Shown: positions 45,783 through 55,285 of the stretch, piece by piece | Layout: the number at the start of each line of letters is the position of its first letter | Numbering within the stretch: position 1 is the first letter of the stretch | Source: Paraglaciecola sp. T6c | GTDB lineage: Bacteria > Pseudomonadota > Gammaproteobacteria > Enterobacterales > Alteromonadaceae | Direction of reading: 5' to 3' | Assembly: GCF_000014225.1 (NCBI RefSeq) | Contig: NC_008228.1 | Coordinates: forward strand, 4,898,001 to 4,962,000 | DNA length: 64,000 bases | The notes under the pieces: model-generated | Told to the model about the DNA's origin: nothing | Databases searched by the model: none | The model's input: only the letters and a program-made list of their open reading frames with translations | Made by a program: the position numbers and the translations under genes

Positions 45783-46198
45783 TTAAAATTCTGCTCATTA
45801 TTGTTGCTTTTATTAGTTTAAGTGGACGTATTTGTTTTGCCAATAACGCGATTACGGTTGTTGCCAACACACAAGACCGGGGCATACTGTTGAGTCGCCA
45901 TGAAGTGCGTAATTTATTTATGGGTACACCGCTTGGTTATGATTTTATTGCCATAACGTTGCCACCAGAAAACCAAACTCGTGTCATATTCAACACCAAA
46001 GTTATCGGCCTAACGGAGTCGCGTATTCAGTCTTATTGGGCACAGATGCGCTTTACTGGTCGTAAAAAGGTTCCCAGAGAAGTCGCTAGCGAACAATTGG
46101 TGCTTGAATACCTTCAGAACAATAAAGGGGCTGTGGGTTACCTGCCCGCTAGCTTGACGCTACCGGACGACTTAACCGTCATTTATACTATTCTCTGA
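45779..46198 (+). CDS. Short periplasmic PstS-like protein, cassette copy 3
   Basis: This copy lacks an ATG or GTG at the coupling site: the junction reads TTTTGATTAAAATT, so translation must begin at TTG 45779 (overlapping TGA by three bases) or at a rare ATT at 45782. The signal peptide (LLIIVAFISLSGRICFANN) and core motifs (PPENQTRVIFNTK, GLTESRIQSYWAQMRFTGRK, GAVGYLPAS) are intact, so it is probably expressed, perhaps more weakly. Length is 139 residues, like the others. Confidence 0.72.
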   Translation: MIKILLIIVAFISLSGRICFANNAITVVANTQDRGILLSRHEVRNLFMGTPLGYDFIAITLPPENQTRVIFNTKVIGLTESRIQSYWAQMRFTGRKKVPREVASEQLVLEYLQNNKGAVGYLPASLTLPDDLTVIYTIL

Positions 46199-46295
46199 CA
46201 CATTCGGGGCTTCATTAGGATACTAACGGATCCCGTGTAGTGAAGAGAGTGAAAACCATATTTGTTGCTAAAACGGAAAAATAGCCGTCTACATC

Positions 46296-47498
46296 ATGAA
46301 AAAAAGTATTTCAAATTCATTATTAGCTTGCGGACTAGCCAGCATCAGCAACATCCCTACGGTGCAAGCAGAAGGATTAGATGATCTGGAATTTTCAGGA
46401 TTTGCGCGAGTCGTTGCGGGCTATCTTGCTGAAGAAAATGCGACCTTTTTAGGCTACGAAAATGAAATCAGTGTAGCTGAACAGTCATTGTTGGGTTTAC
46501 AGGCTGAATATCAACTCAGCGATAATTTTTCTGCTACCGCTCAAGTAATTGGTCGTACTGGCGACGACGCCAATTCTGGTATCGAATGGTTGTATGTAAC
46601 GTACACTGCTGACAGCAAAGCATTAAAATTAAAACTAGGACGCCAACGAACACCTGTATTCAGCTATAGCGATTATTTAGATGTTGGTTTTGCTTATAAT
46701 TGGGTGTCATTGCCACAACAAGTTTATCAACAATTTCTATTTCCAAACTTTGATGGCCTGCATGCCGAGTACGAATATATTGGCGAACACATTTCTCTGG
46801 GTCTTGAAGCTTACTTTGGGGAATTAGACCGAGACTTCGTTTATCAAGGTAATTCGTTAAATACTGATGTTGATAACATGCACGGTGTAATCAGCACACT
46901 AGGCTACGAAGGTTGGACGTTCCGCGCTTCTTTTCATCAAGGAGACGCTGACGTTACCCAAGAAGAATTATCTGATTTTAGCGATATATTGCGTGGGTTG
47001 GGTTTTATACAAAGTGCTGACTCACTCTCAAACGAAGGTTTTACCCGGTTTTACCAACTTAGTGCTTTCTATGAAGATGTGGATTATTTCTTCCGCTCTG
47101 AAGCCTCAAGGTTGAGAACTGGATTATTTCTTGCCCCTGATACAAATGGCTATTTCGTTTCAGGCGGAATGAACTTTTATCCATTCTCTGTTTACGCATC
47201 ATTTGCTCGCGATACCAATAAATACAGCACTGCCATTTCTGAAATTCCTTTCGGGGTGAATCCACAACTTGACCAACTAGCCTATGGCTACCAGCAAATT
47301 ACCGCTCAGGTTGGAAACAACAGCACGGTAAGCTACAGCATCGGAGGCCGGTGGGATTGGAACGAGAATTTAGCCTTTAAAATGCAAACTACGTTGCTGA
47401 AAGAAAGGGACGGTTTCGAAGGAATCTTCGTCGACAGAAACAGTAATTTTGACGGAAAGGCCATGTTCTATCAACTCGCCTTAGAGTGGGTATTTTGA
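46296..47498 (+). CDS. Outer-membrane beta-barrel (porin-like), cassette copy 4
   Basis: This 400-residue protein is the most diverged of the set but still has LEFSGFARVVAGYLAEENAT, GIEWLYVTYTAD, KLGRQRTPVFSYSDYLDVG and the end ALEWVF. A signal peptide (SLLACGLASISNIPTVQAEG) is present. It lies only 97 bases after copy 3, so it may share the copy 3 transcript. Its TGA stop overlaps the ATG of the last periplasmic gene by one base. Confidence 0.78.
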   Translation: MKKSISNSLLACGLASISNIPTVQAEGLDDLEFSGFARVVAGYLAEENATFLGYENEISVAEQSLLGLQAEYQLSDNFSATAQVIGRTGDDANSGIEWLYVTYTADSKALKLKLGRQRTPVFSYSDYLDVGFAYNWVSLPQQVYQQFLFPNFDGLHAEYEYIGEHISLGLEAYFGELDRDFVYQGNSLNTDVDNMHGVISTLGYEGWTFRASFHQGDADVTQEELSDFSDILRGLGFIQSADSLSNEGFTRFYQLSAFYEDVDYFFRSEASRLRTGLFLAPDTNGYFVSGGMNFYPFSVYASFARDTNKYSTAISEIPFGVNPQLDQLAYGYQQITAQVGNNSTVSYSIGGRWDWNENLAFKMQTTLLKERDGFEGIFVDRNSNFDGKAMFYQLALEWVF

Positions 47499-47914
47499 TG
47501 AGAGCCCTCTTTTTATCTGTCATTCTAACGCTTATCTTTGGCTTTCCCGCCAGAGCTAATTACTCGATCGTAGTGGTTGCCAATACGGAAAATAAGGATA
47601 TTCAACTGAATCGCCAACAAGTCCGTAACTTATTCATGGGCGGTGCATTGCCTCATAATTTTGAGGCGATCGCATTACCACCAGAAAATCAAACACGTGT
47701 GTTATTCAATACCAGAGTGGTTGGCTTAACTGAGTCTCGAATTCAGTCTTACTGGGCTCAGATGCGATTTACTGGGCGTAAAAAAGCCCCTAAAGAAGTT
47801 GCCTCTGAAAAAGCGGTCTTGGAGTACATCAAAAGTCACCCAGGCGCCGTTGGGTACTTACCAGCGGGAGTGTCTATACCTGACGAACTAACCGTACTTT
47901 ACAGCGCACATTAA
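47498..47914 (+). CDS. Short periplasmic PstS-like protein, cassette copy 4
   Basis: This copy has 138 residues, with signal peptide (LFLSVILTLIFGFPARAN), NRQQVRNLFMGGALPHNFE, PPENQTRVLFNTRVVGLTES and GAVGYLPAGV. It ends 25 bases before the stop of the converging GGDEF-EAL gene. Motif identity to copies 1-3 is high in the central 20 residues and low elsewhere, which argues for a conserved interaction surface. Confidence 0.76.
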   Translation: MRALFLSVILTLIFGFPARANYSIVVVANTENKDIQLNRQQVRNLFMGGALPHNFEAIALPPENQTRVLFNTRVVGLTESRIQSYWAQMRFTGRKKAPKEVASEKAVLEYIKSHPGAVGYLPAGVSIPDELTVLYSAH

Positions 47915-47939
47915 ATATTAAAGGGTAGACAGCAAAAAA

Positions 47940-49985
47940 TTAGACGCTAAGCATTTCAAGTAAGCTTTTGGGTTTGGAAAATAGGTATCCCTGCAATTGA
48001 TGACAGCCGTTTTCAATTAGAAATTCAGCTTGCTCTCTGGTTTCCACACCCTCGGCGCATATTTTCAAATTCAACTGCTTAGCCATCTCAATGATAGTTT
48101 TGGTGACTAAGGTACTGCGCTTCGACATGTTTAAGTTATCCACAAACTGCTTATCTATTTTCAATGTATTCAGCTCGATTTGGGTCAAGTAACCCAATGA
48201 AGAATACCCTGCCCCAAAGTCATCCAGCGCAATGGAACAACCCATTTCACGTAGCTGGGTAAGAAAATGGTTTGCGACATCGAAGTTTTCTAAATAGGCA
48301 GATTCCGTCACTTCAAATTCAATACTGGCATTGTCAACGTTATACCGGGTGAACATACCACGGATATAATCAACGAGAGCCGTATTTTTGATGTCATGGG
48401 CCGACAGATTGATTGACACCACAATCTCATTTTTATGCAATGCATGGACTTGCTGTAGCTCTTGGCAGACCCGTTTAATCACCCACTTTGTAATAGATAA
48501 AATTTTGCCGCTTTGCTCGGCAATGGGTATAAATTCGGCTGGAGATACAAACCCCAGTTCATCGCTTTTCCAACGTATCAATGCCTCATAACCGACTATA
48601 TTTTCGTCTGCGTCCACTTTGCCTTGATAGTGAATGCTGAATTCATTGAACTTAATCGCGTTAGCAATAGAGTTGGCAATCAACAAACGCCGTTTATTGT
48701 CCTCCATCATTTCTGGCACAAACACGGTGTGCGTGCTGCGACCGGCTAATTTGGAGCGGTACATGGCGATGTCGGCATTACTGACAAATTCACTGACATT
48801 AAAATTTGAATCACTGGCACGAGCAATACCAATGCTTACACCAACTTGCACTTCCCACGATTGAATCTCAAAAGGCATATTGAGCCCGCTGACTAAGCGC
48901 TCAGAAATTTCATACAGCTCCAAATCATTGGGCTCGTTGTGCAGTAAAATAAGAAACTCATCCCCGCCTAAGCGAGAGATTAAGTCACCGTCGCGTAAAA
49001 TGCTTTTGGTCCGACGGCATACTTCCATCAATACTAGGTCACCAATTTCATGCCCAAACGAGTCATTTACTCCCTTAAAACCGTCTAAATCAAAATACAT
49101 TAAAACTAAGTTTCGCTCATCACGCTTTGCTTTCGCCAACTCTAACCTTAGCGTTTCCATGAAGAATTGGCGATTCGGTAAACCTGTCAAGCCATCAAAA
49201 TTTGCCAAGCGCTCCATGGCTTTTTGTTGTTCTTTAAGCTGTTCGGTATATTTCGCGTTCTTTTGTGTTTCAGCGTTGATGGTCTCCATCATGCTATTAA
49301 TATCGCGGCTCAGCTCTGCAACCTCTTGCTTTCCCCGAGTGTCTATTCGCAGTGAATAATCGTGAGTATCTTGAATTCTTTTCGCAACGCGAGAGAGGCG
49401 GCTTAATGGGAGAAACAATTGACGCTGAACGAATAATGAGCCAACGATGGCCACAAAGAGCACTAAGAACACGAGTGGTAGTACACGCTTGAGCAGCGTC
49501 AATTTACTGCTATATAAGGGACCTGATGAGTCGTTAACGATGAGTAGATGGCCAAGGGGCAGTCGCGCATCCCCCACTAGCTTGAGGGCGATAAGCTCAC
49601 CGTCTTTCACGTAAACCCCATGGGGTTGAAGCCTAAGCTCGTTGGTGTTTATCGCAGAATCGAGCTCTTCAGGCACAGACATTGAACCAAAATAAACATT
49701 AATACGTTGCCAATTTTCATCGAACACAACAGCATATTTTACATTTTCGTAGCGGTCTAACCGTAACAGCGTCGTAGTGACTTCAAAGATATCAGGATCT
49801 GAGGCGATAAGAGGCACAAGATCACTGGCCAAATTTTCTGATAGCCCATCAAGATCCGCTCGTGTTGCTTCCAGATATAACTGTTCGTACTCCTCGACGG
49901 AGGATGCGACAACGGCAGCACACACTATCACGATCGCTACCACAGTGAGCATGGTCGTTGTGTTCTTGATGGTTCTAAACAGCAT
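47940..49985 (-). CDS. Membrane GGDEF-EAL protein with periplasmic CHASE8-like sensor and HAMP
   Basis: This 681-residue inner-membrane protein should make or degrade c-di-GMP. Order: transmembrane helix (about 10-30), periplasmic sensor (30-160, with YENVKYAVVFDENWQRINVYF, here NVKYAVVFD, CHASE8-like), transmembrane helix (168-188), HAMP (about 190-240), coiled coil, GGDEF domain (LTGLPNRQFFM, motif GGDEF near 338) and EAL domain (EALIRW near 464, DDFGAGYSSLGYL). Both active-site motifs appear intact, so dual activity is possible. It converges on the fourth porin/periplasmic cassette with 25 bases between. CHASE8 sensors elsewhere (YfiN) are controlled by small periplasmic proteins, making the neighbours interesting (inference). 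Confidence 0.88.
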   Translation of the reverse strand: MLFRTIKNTTTMLTVVAIVIVCAAVVASSVEEYEQLYLEATRADLDGLSENLASDLVPLIASDPDIFEVTTTLLRLDRYENVKYAVVFDENWQRINVYFGSMSVPEELDSAINTNELRLQPHGVYVKDGELIALKLVGDARLPLGHLLIVNDSSGPLYSSKLTLLKRVLPLVFLVLFVAIVGSLFVQRQLFLPLSRLSRVAKRIQDTHDYSLRIDTRGKQEVAELSRDINSMMETINAETQKNAKYTEQLKEQQKAMERLANFDGLTGLPNRQFFMETLRLELAKAKRDERNLVLMYFDLDGFKGVNDSFGHEIGDLVLMEVCRRTKSILRDGDLISRLGGDEFLILLHNEPNDLELYEISERLVSGLNMPFEIQSWEVQVGVSIGIARASDSNFNVSEFVSNADIAMYRSKLAGRSTHTVFVPEMMEDNKRRLLIANSIANAIKFNEFSIHYQGKVDADENIVGYEALIRWKSDELGFVSPAEFIPIAEQSGKILSITKWVIKRVCQELQQVHALHKNEIVVSINLSAHDIKNTALVDYIRGMFTRYNVDNASIEFEVTESAYLENFDVANHFLTQLREMGCSIALDDFGAGYSSLGYLTQIELNTLKIDKQFVDNLNMSKRSTLVTKTIIEMAKQLNLKICAEGVETREQAEFLIENGCHQLQGYLFSKPKSLLEMLSV

Positions 49986-50629
49986 CTATCAATCCCTTAT
50001 TACCGCATTACTACTATTTGTAGTCTGGTGGTCCGCTTCAATTTAACGGCTAAATACTTAAAGCAAAAATTTTGCGTTGAGGACATAAGACCCTTGTGCT
50101 CAACTTTAGCTAAATATTAATGATTATTGCAAAGTTTTTATATTAAACAATTGGTTAAGATTTATCCTAAACATTGTAGTCGACTCATCAAAGTCGACAC
50201 TTGTTAAGTATCAAGTTTCGTACATTCGATAGCAAAATCACTTATAAATTTTGTTTCACTCTCGCAACGAGTACGTCTTCAATTCACGCCTTGAACATCA
50301 AAACTGCCTCCCATCGTCCCTCGATCTACGTGATAACACTGAAACAAACGAACATTTAGGCAACATTTTTTACACAACTAACTTATTGAATTATTGAGTT
50401 AAGTTACAAATACGGCGCAAATGTGAACATTTTGTAATCAAAAACAATTGACGATGTTAATTTGATCTGGGATTATGCTCACCAGTCGGGCATATACCCA
50501 ATACAGGCATTTAGAGTAACTTGAGAGCTTATGCTCTGGTTTGTGTTGACGGTTAACGGTTGTATCGACGTTAGATGATTTCGATTTGAGATCTTTGAAC
50601 CACACATTAATGACTATCACTAGGACACA
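49986..50629. other. 644-base divergent intergenic region
   Basis: No gene is seen. The GGDEF-EAL gene and the outer-membrane protein gene diverge here, so it must carry both promoters. GTCGAC occurs twice (50179 and 50193) close together; I give it no function. The stretch is A/T rich. Confidence 0.5.
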
Positions 50630-52048
50630 ATGATGTTAAAAAATAGACAAACAACATTCGTTTCGACCGCAGCCAAAAGCGCTATCAACGCATCTAACTC
50701 AAAGACCTGTAATAAACGTTCTGCATCCGTATTTAATAAACTTGGAGTCGTTGCAGCAGCGGTTATGGCCGCTTCAATACCTGCGCAAGTTAACGCTGCT
50801 ACATTTCTTGATGGCTTAGTAGATGTGAACTTTTTAGCGATGCAAAACTATCAAGCGATTCAAGCTAAAGAAGGCGCATTTAGACCAGAAGATGAAGAAC
50901 AGTCGTCAGGTTTTGGCCGTATTCGAGCCAACTTGATGTTTAAATTTCACATCAACGATTACATCACTGCCGATATCGACATCGCAGAAGAGCCAAATGA
51001 CTTTGGTAACAATGGTGATCGAGACTTTTCATTCCACAACGATTACGCCGGAATTGAATTTGATGTATTTGGTTTAACGGAATACAAACGTGACAACGCC
51101 GACCTGACACTTCGCTTAGGAAACATTGGCGGCTCGCCTTTTCAGTTTAAAGGCTTTCAAGACGGAGCAGACAACCAAGGCAATGCACTTATTGGTAACT
51201 GGATGACCGACTACGCTACTGCAGAAAACGGCGCTCAGCTGCGTTACAACGAACGTTTTGATAGCGGTGTGATTCGCGCTTATAACGTGACGGGTCACAT
51301 TACTACTTCAAGCTTTGGTGAGGCTTTTCAAGAAGATCGCGGTTTTAATTACTTGTTACAAGGTACTCTAGAATTCACTGGCGGCTTCAAAGTCGGTTTG
51401 AACTTCTTACAAGCTAATCAGGGCGACCAACTGCGTTTTGAAAATGGTGTTGCCAGCCTTGACGGTCTGACCACTACCAATTATCGCTTTGGTGACGGTG
51501 AAAACTACAACTTCTCTGCTTCCCCTAGCAGTGAGCGTGATACTCACGTCGGTATTATGCCTGGCCTTGACCAAACCACCATTCAACTAAACTTAGCTTA
51601 TCAACCGAATGCAGATACCAGCGTTATTTTGATGGTAGGCCAATCAAGTGATGATTACACCTTTGCTGATACCGAGGGTAATGCAGTTGCTGGTATTACT
51701 TATTTCGGTACTGATGGTGTAGCTGACCCCGCGGGTACCACTTTTGATTCAAACCGCGTGATTAAAGGCGAATCATCTGTCGAGTACTGGACGGTAGAAG
51801 CACAACATTACGTAATTCCCGGCAAATTCTATGTGGCTGCCCGTTATGGAGAAGCCGAAAACACCTCGGACTTAATTGCCCAAACAGACAACACAGTAGA
51901 GCGCTTACAAGTTGCAGCGGGTTACTGGTTCAACGATAAAACCCTATTGAAAGTGGAATACGTTGATCAAGACGAAGGCATTAACTCTGGCGGCCAAATT
52001 GGCGCAGGGTTTGACGGTATCACGTCAGAGATCTCAGTTAAGTTTTAA
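50630..52048 (+). CDS. Outer-membrane protein, probable entry channel of the polyol locus
   Basis: This 472-residue protein has a long N-terminus (about 58 residues to the likely cleavage after QVNA) and ends in EISVKF, a BAM-type terminal Phe. The mature part alternates short aromatic strands (LTLRLGNIGGSPFQFKGF, FYVAARYGE, TLLKVEYVDQD). It is unrelated by motif to the four cassette porins. It precedes the SmoE-like gene by 109 bases in the same direction, so it may be the outer-membrane port for the same sugar alcohol (inference from position). Confidence 0.68.
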   Translation: MMLKNRQTTFVSTAAKSAINASNSKTCNKRSASVFNKLGVVAAAVMAASIPAQVNAATFLDGLVDVNFLAMQNYQAIQAKEGAFRPEDEEQSSGFGRIRANLMFKFHINDYITADIDIAEEPNDFGNNGDRDFSFHNDYAGIEFDVFGLTEYKRDNADLTLRLGNIGGSPFQFKGFQDGADNQGNALIGNWMTDYATAENGAQLRYNERFDSGVIRAYNVTGHITTSSFGEAFQEDRGFNYLLQGTLEFTGGFKVGLNFLQANQGDQLRFENGVASLDGLTTTNYRFGDGENYNFSASPSSERDTHVGIMPGLDQTTIQLNLAYQPNADTSVILMVGQSSDDYTFADTEGNAVAGITYFGTDGVADPAGTTFDSNRVIKGESSVEYWTVEAQHYVIPGKFYVAARYGEAENTSDLIAQTDNTVERLQVAAGYWFNDKTLLKVEYVDQDEGINSGGQIGAGFDGITSEISVKF

Positions 52049-52157
52049 GTTAACGGCTGGCTATCGCTGGCCCTTTGAACTTCACTAGGTATTCAGATGC
52101 AAAAAAATGCGAAGAAGATTTAGTGAAACTCCTACCAAAACATAAGGGGAATGCCCG

Positions 52158-53501
52158 ATGTTGAAAAAGATAACCAAAACCACATGTGCGGCGCTTAGCA
52201 TGAGCGCAGCACTTTCTACAAGCACTGCTCTGTTTATGGCCTCAGCGGTAAATGCTGAAACCATCACCATCGCTACCGTAAACAACGGCGATATGATCAC
52301 CATGAAAGAGCTGAGCTCAGATTTTGAAGCTAAGCACCCGGACATCGATCTTAAATGGGTCACGCTTGAAGAGAACATTCTGCGCCAACGCGTTACTACA
52401 GATGTGGCCACCAAAGGTGGGCAATACGATGTGATGACGATCGGTACGTACGAAGTGCCGATTTGGGGTAAGCAAGGCTGGCTCACTGAGTTAGATGGCT
52501 TAGGCCCAAATTACGATGAGGAAGACTTGTTACCCGCAATCAGAAGCGGTTTATCCCTAAATAATAAGCTTTATGCAGCGCCCTTTTACGGTGAAAGCTC
52601 TATGGTGATGTACCGCAAAGACTTGCTCGAAAAAGCAGGCCTTGAAATGCCAACCAAGCCAAGCTGGAAGTTTATTCGTCAAGCGGCCAAAGCTATGACA
52701 GACGGTGACTCAGGTGTTTATGGTATTTGTTTACGCGGTAAAGCGGGCTGGGGCGAGAACACAGCGCTTATCACGGCCATGTCGAACTCGTTTGGCGCTC
52801 GCTGGTTTGATGAAAACTGGAAGCCGCAATTCAATACCCAAGAGTGGAAAGACACCCTGCAATATTATGTTGATGTGATGGAAGAGTCGGGCCCTCCAGG
52901 TGCATCGTCAAATGGCTTTAACGAAAACCTCGCGTTATTCCAAACAGGTAAATGTGGTATGTGGATTGATGCCACAGTAGCAGGTGCATTTGTCACTAAT
53001 AAGAAAGATTCTGAAGTCGCTGACAAAGTCGGGTTTGCTATGGCACCGGACATGGACCTTGGCAAACGCGGGAACTGGCTATGGGCATGGACATTAGCAG
53101 TACCGTCAAGCAGCAAAAAAGCCGATGCAGCGCAAAAGTTCATTAGTTGGGCTACGTCAAAAGACTACTCTGCCTTGGTAGCAAAAGAAAAAGGCTGGGC
53201 TGCTGTACCTCCAGGCACACGCACCTCATTGTATGAGAACCCTAACTACATGGAAGCTGCCCCTTTTGCTGAAATTACTCTGGCCTCAATCGAATCGGTT
53301 GACCCGAAAAACCCTACGGTCAAGCCCGTACCTTATGTAGGTGTGCAGTTTGTCGCCATCCCGGAGTTTCAAGGTATAGGCACCGCAGTTGGTCAGCAAT
53401 TTTCTGCCGCATTGGCAGGCAAGATGACAGTTGATCAAGCGCTGGCTAACGCTCAACGACTCGTTGAACGCGCCATGCGCAAGGCTCGCTACCCAAAATA
53501 G
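52158..53501 (+). CDS. smoE: Polyol ABC transporter, periplasmic binding protein (SmoE-like)
   Basis: This 447-residue extracytoplasmic solute-binding protein (family 1) is a high-affinity receptor for sorbitol or mannitol in the Rhodobacter smo system. A signal peptide (TALFMASAVNAE) is followed by TITIATVNNGDMITMKEL, then GGQYDVMTIGTYEVPIW and the C-terminal FAEITLASIESVDPKNPTVK, all typical of the SmoE group. AAGGGGA precedes the ATG. Two permease genes and an ATPase gene follow. Confidence 0.83.
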   Translation: MLKKITKTTCAALSMSAALSTSTALFMASAVNAETITIATVNNGDMITMKELSSDFEAKHPDIDLKWVTLEENILRQRVTTDVATKGGQYDVMTIGTYEVPIWGKQGWLTELDGLGPNYDEEDLLPAIRSGLSLNNKLYAAPFYGESSMVMYRKDLLEKAGLEMPTKPSWKFIRQAAKAMTDGDSGVYGICLRGKAGWGENTALITAMSNSFGARWFDENWKPQFNTQEWKDTLQYYVDVMEESGPPGASSNGFNENLALFQTGKCGMWIDATVAGAFVTNKKDSEVADKVGFAMAPDMDLGKRGNWLWAWTLAVPSSSKKADAAQKFISWATSKDYSALVAKEKGWAAVPPGTRTSLYENPNYMEAAPFAEITLASIESVDPKNPTVKPVPYVGVQFVAIPEFQGIGTAVGQQFSAALAGKMTVDQALANAQRLVERAMRKARYPK

Positions 53502-53569
53502 CGTTTTGCTTGGGGTAGGCGCAATGTGCTGTGCTTACCCCCTTTTTAATTCAGTAATGGGACTCAGTT

Positions 53570-54442
53570 ATGGCGACTACACATTCACGTACGCTTGCAC
53601 AGATCATGCTTTTTCCATCGGTAGTATTGCTACTAGCGTGGATGATAGTACCGCTGTGCATGACCCTGTATTTCTCGTTTTTAGATTACAACCTACTTAG
53701 CCCAGGAACAGAGGAATTCATTGGTTTTCTTAACTATGAGTTTTTCCTGACTGATCCGGCTTTCTTTGCATCATTCTTTAACACCCTGCTACTCGTTGGC
53801 GGTGTGTTGCTCATCACGATTTGTGGCGGCATCGGCTTGGCAATTTTGTTAGACCAAGCTATTTGGGGCCGAAATTACGTGCGCATTATGGTATTGGCAC
53901 CATTCTTTGTGATGCCCACGGTGTCAGCTCTAGTATGGAAAAATATGCTCATGAACCCGGTTAACGGGTTGTTTGCTCACTTTGCAACGCTCATTGGCGT
54001 TGATCCGGTGGATTTCTTCGCTCAAGTACCTTTGCTATCCATTATTATTATTGTGTCTTGGCAATGGTTGCCCTTCGCGGCGCTGATTTTATTGACCGCC
54101 ATTCAATCATTAGACAGAGAACAACTAGAAGCGGCCGACCTTGATGGTGCAGGCCCATTCAGTAAGTTCTTTTACATTGTGCTACCCCACCTATCCCGTG
54201 CGGTTACCGCAGTGATCTTGATTGAAACCATTTTCTTACTGTCAATTTTCGCCGAAATACTGGTCACTACCAGCGGCGGCCCTGGGTACGAATCAACCAA
54301 CATTACGTATCTTATTTACACCCAATCCTTGTTGCAGTTTGACGTCGGTGGCGGCTCAGCAGGCGGAATAATCGCCGTTATTATCGCCAATATCGTGGCT
54401 ATCTTCCTTATGCGCCTCATCGGCAAGAACTTAGAGGGTTAA
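53570..54442 (+). CDS. smoF: Polyol ABC transporter permease 1 (SmoF-like)
   Basis: This 290-residue inner-membrane permease has six transmembrane helices and the ABC loop LEAADLDGAGPFSKFFYI that contacts the ATPase. The second half has the segment TIFLLSIFAEILVTTSGGPG, usual for sugar permeases of the MalF/UgpA type. It starts 68 bases after smoE, and smoG starts two bases after its stop, so the genes are one operon. Confidence 0.85.
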   Translation: MATTHSRTLAQIMLFPSVVLLLAWMIVPLCMTLYFSFLDYNLLSPGTEEFIGFLNYEFFLTDPAFFASFFNTLLLVGGVLLITICGGIGLAILLDQAIWGRNYVRIMVLAPFFVMPTVSALVWKNMLMNPVNGLFAHFATLIGVDPVDFFAQVPLLSIIIIVSWQWLPFAALILLTAIQSLDREQLEAADLDGAGPFSKFFYIVLPHLSRAVTAVILIETIFLLSIFAEILVTTSGGPGYESTNITYLIYTQSLLQFDVGGGSAGGIIAVIIANIVAIFLMRLIGKNLEG

Positions 54443-54444
54443 TC

Positions 54445-55275
54445 ATGGCTATTAACAGCAGCGGAAAATCAAAATTTATTTATACCCTACTTGCGTGGAC
54501 GATAAGCGCAGCGATCTTCTTTCCGATTTTCTGGACACTATTAACCAGCTTTAAAACGGAAGCAGAGGCCATATCGGCTAACCCTAGTTTGTTTATGTTC
54601 GACTGGACGCTCGAAAATTACGAGGATGTGTTGGCACGCTCTCCCTATTTCGATCACTTCTGGAATTCAGTGGTTATCTCAGTAGGTTCAAGCTTAATCG
54701 GCTTGCTGATCGCCATCCCTGCGGCGTGGTCTATGGCATTTGTACAATCTAAGCGCACCAAGAATCTATTAATGTGGATGCTCTCAACCAAAATGCTGCC
54801 CCCTGTAGGTGTGTTGATCCCGATTTATTTGTTGTTCCGTGATTTCGACTTACTGGACACCAAATTGGGCTTGGTCATTGTGATGACCCTGATCAACCTA
54901 CCGATTATGGTATGGATGCTTTATACCTATTTTCGTGAAATTCCAAACGAAATACTCGAAGCATCACGTATGGACGGCGCCAGTATTAGTGCAGAAATAT
55001 TCCACGTATTGCTGCCTATCGCACTGCCGGGAATTGCATCAACGTTACTACTTAACGTGATCCTTGCGTGGAACGAAGCATTCTGGACACTGATTTTAAC
55101 CGCAGCAAACGCAGCGCCACTCACCGCGTTTATTGCCAGCTACTCGAGCCCAGAGGGCTTATTTTACGCCAAACTATCAGCGGCCTCAGCGATGGCAATC
55201 GCACCGATATTGATACTTGGTTGGTTTAGCCAAAAACAACTCGTACGCGGATTAACCTTCGGCGCGGTGAAATAG
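54445..55275 (+). CDS. smoG: Polyol ABC transporter permease 2 (SmoG-like)
   Basis: This 276-residue permease of the MalG type has six helices and the loop [19 protein letters not shown]. The N-terminal [16 protein letters not shown] is characteristic. It starts two bases after smoF and ends ten bases before the ATPase gene. With SmoF it should form the heterodimeric channel for the polyol. Confidence 0.85.
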   Translation: MAINSSGKSKFIYTLLAWTISAAIFFPIFWTLLTSFKTEAEAISANPSLFMFDWTLENYEDVLARSPYFDHFWNSVVISVGSSLIGLLIAIPAAWSMAFVQSKRTKNLLMWMLSTKMLPPVGVLIPIYLLFRDFDLLDTKLGLVIVMTLINLPIMVWMLYTYFREIPNEILEASRMDGASISAEIFHVLLPIALPGIASTLLLNVILAWNEAFWTLILTAANAAPLTAFIASYSSPEGLFYAKLSAASAMAIAPILILGWFSQKQLVRGLTFGAVK

Positions 55276-55285
55276 GAGAATTATC

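Noticed and set aside
40413-47914. PhoB boxes before the porin/PstS-like cassettes
   Set aside because: No pair of CTGTCAT-like direct repeats with 4-base spacing is found in the gaps; a phosphate link rests only on the weak family resemblance.
50171-50200. Two GTCGAC sites in the GGDEF-EAL/outer-membrane gap
   Set aside because: Six-base palindromes occur by chance in 644 bases, and the flanks do not match.
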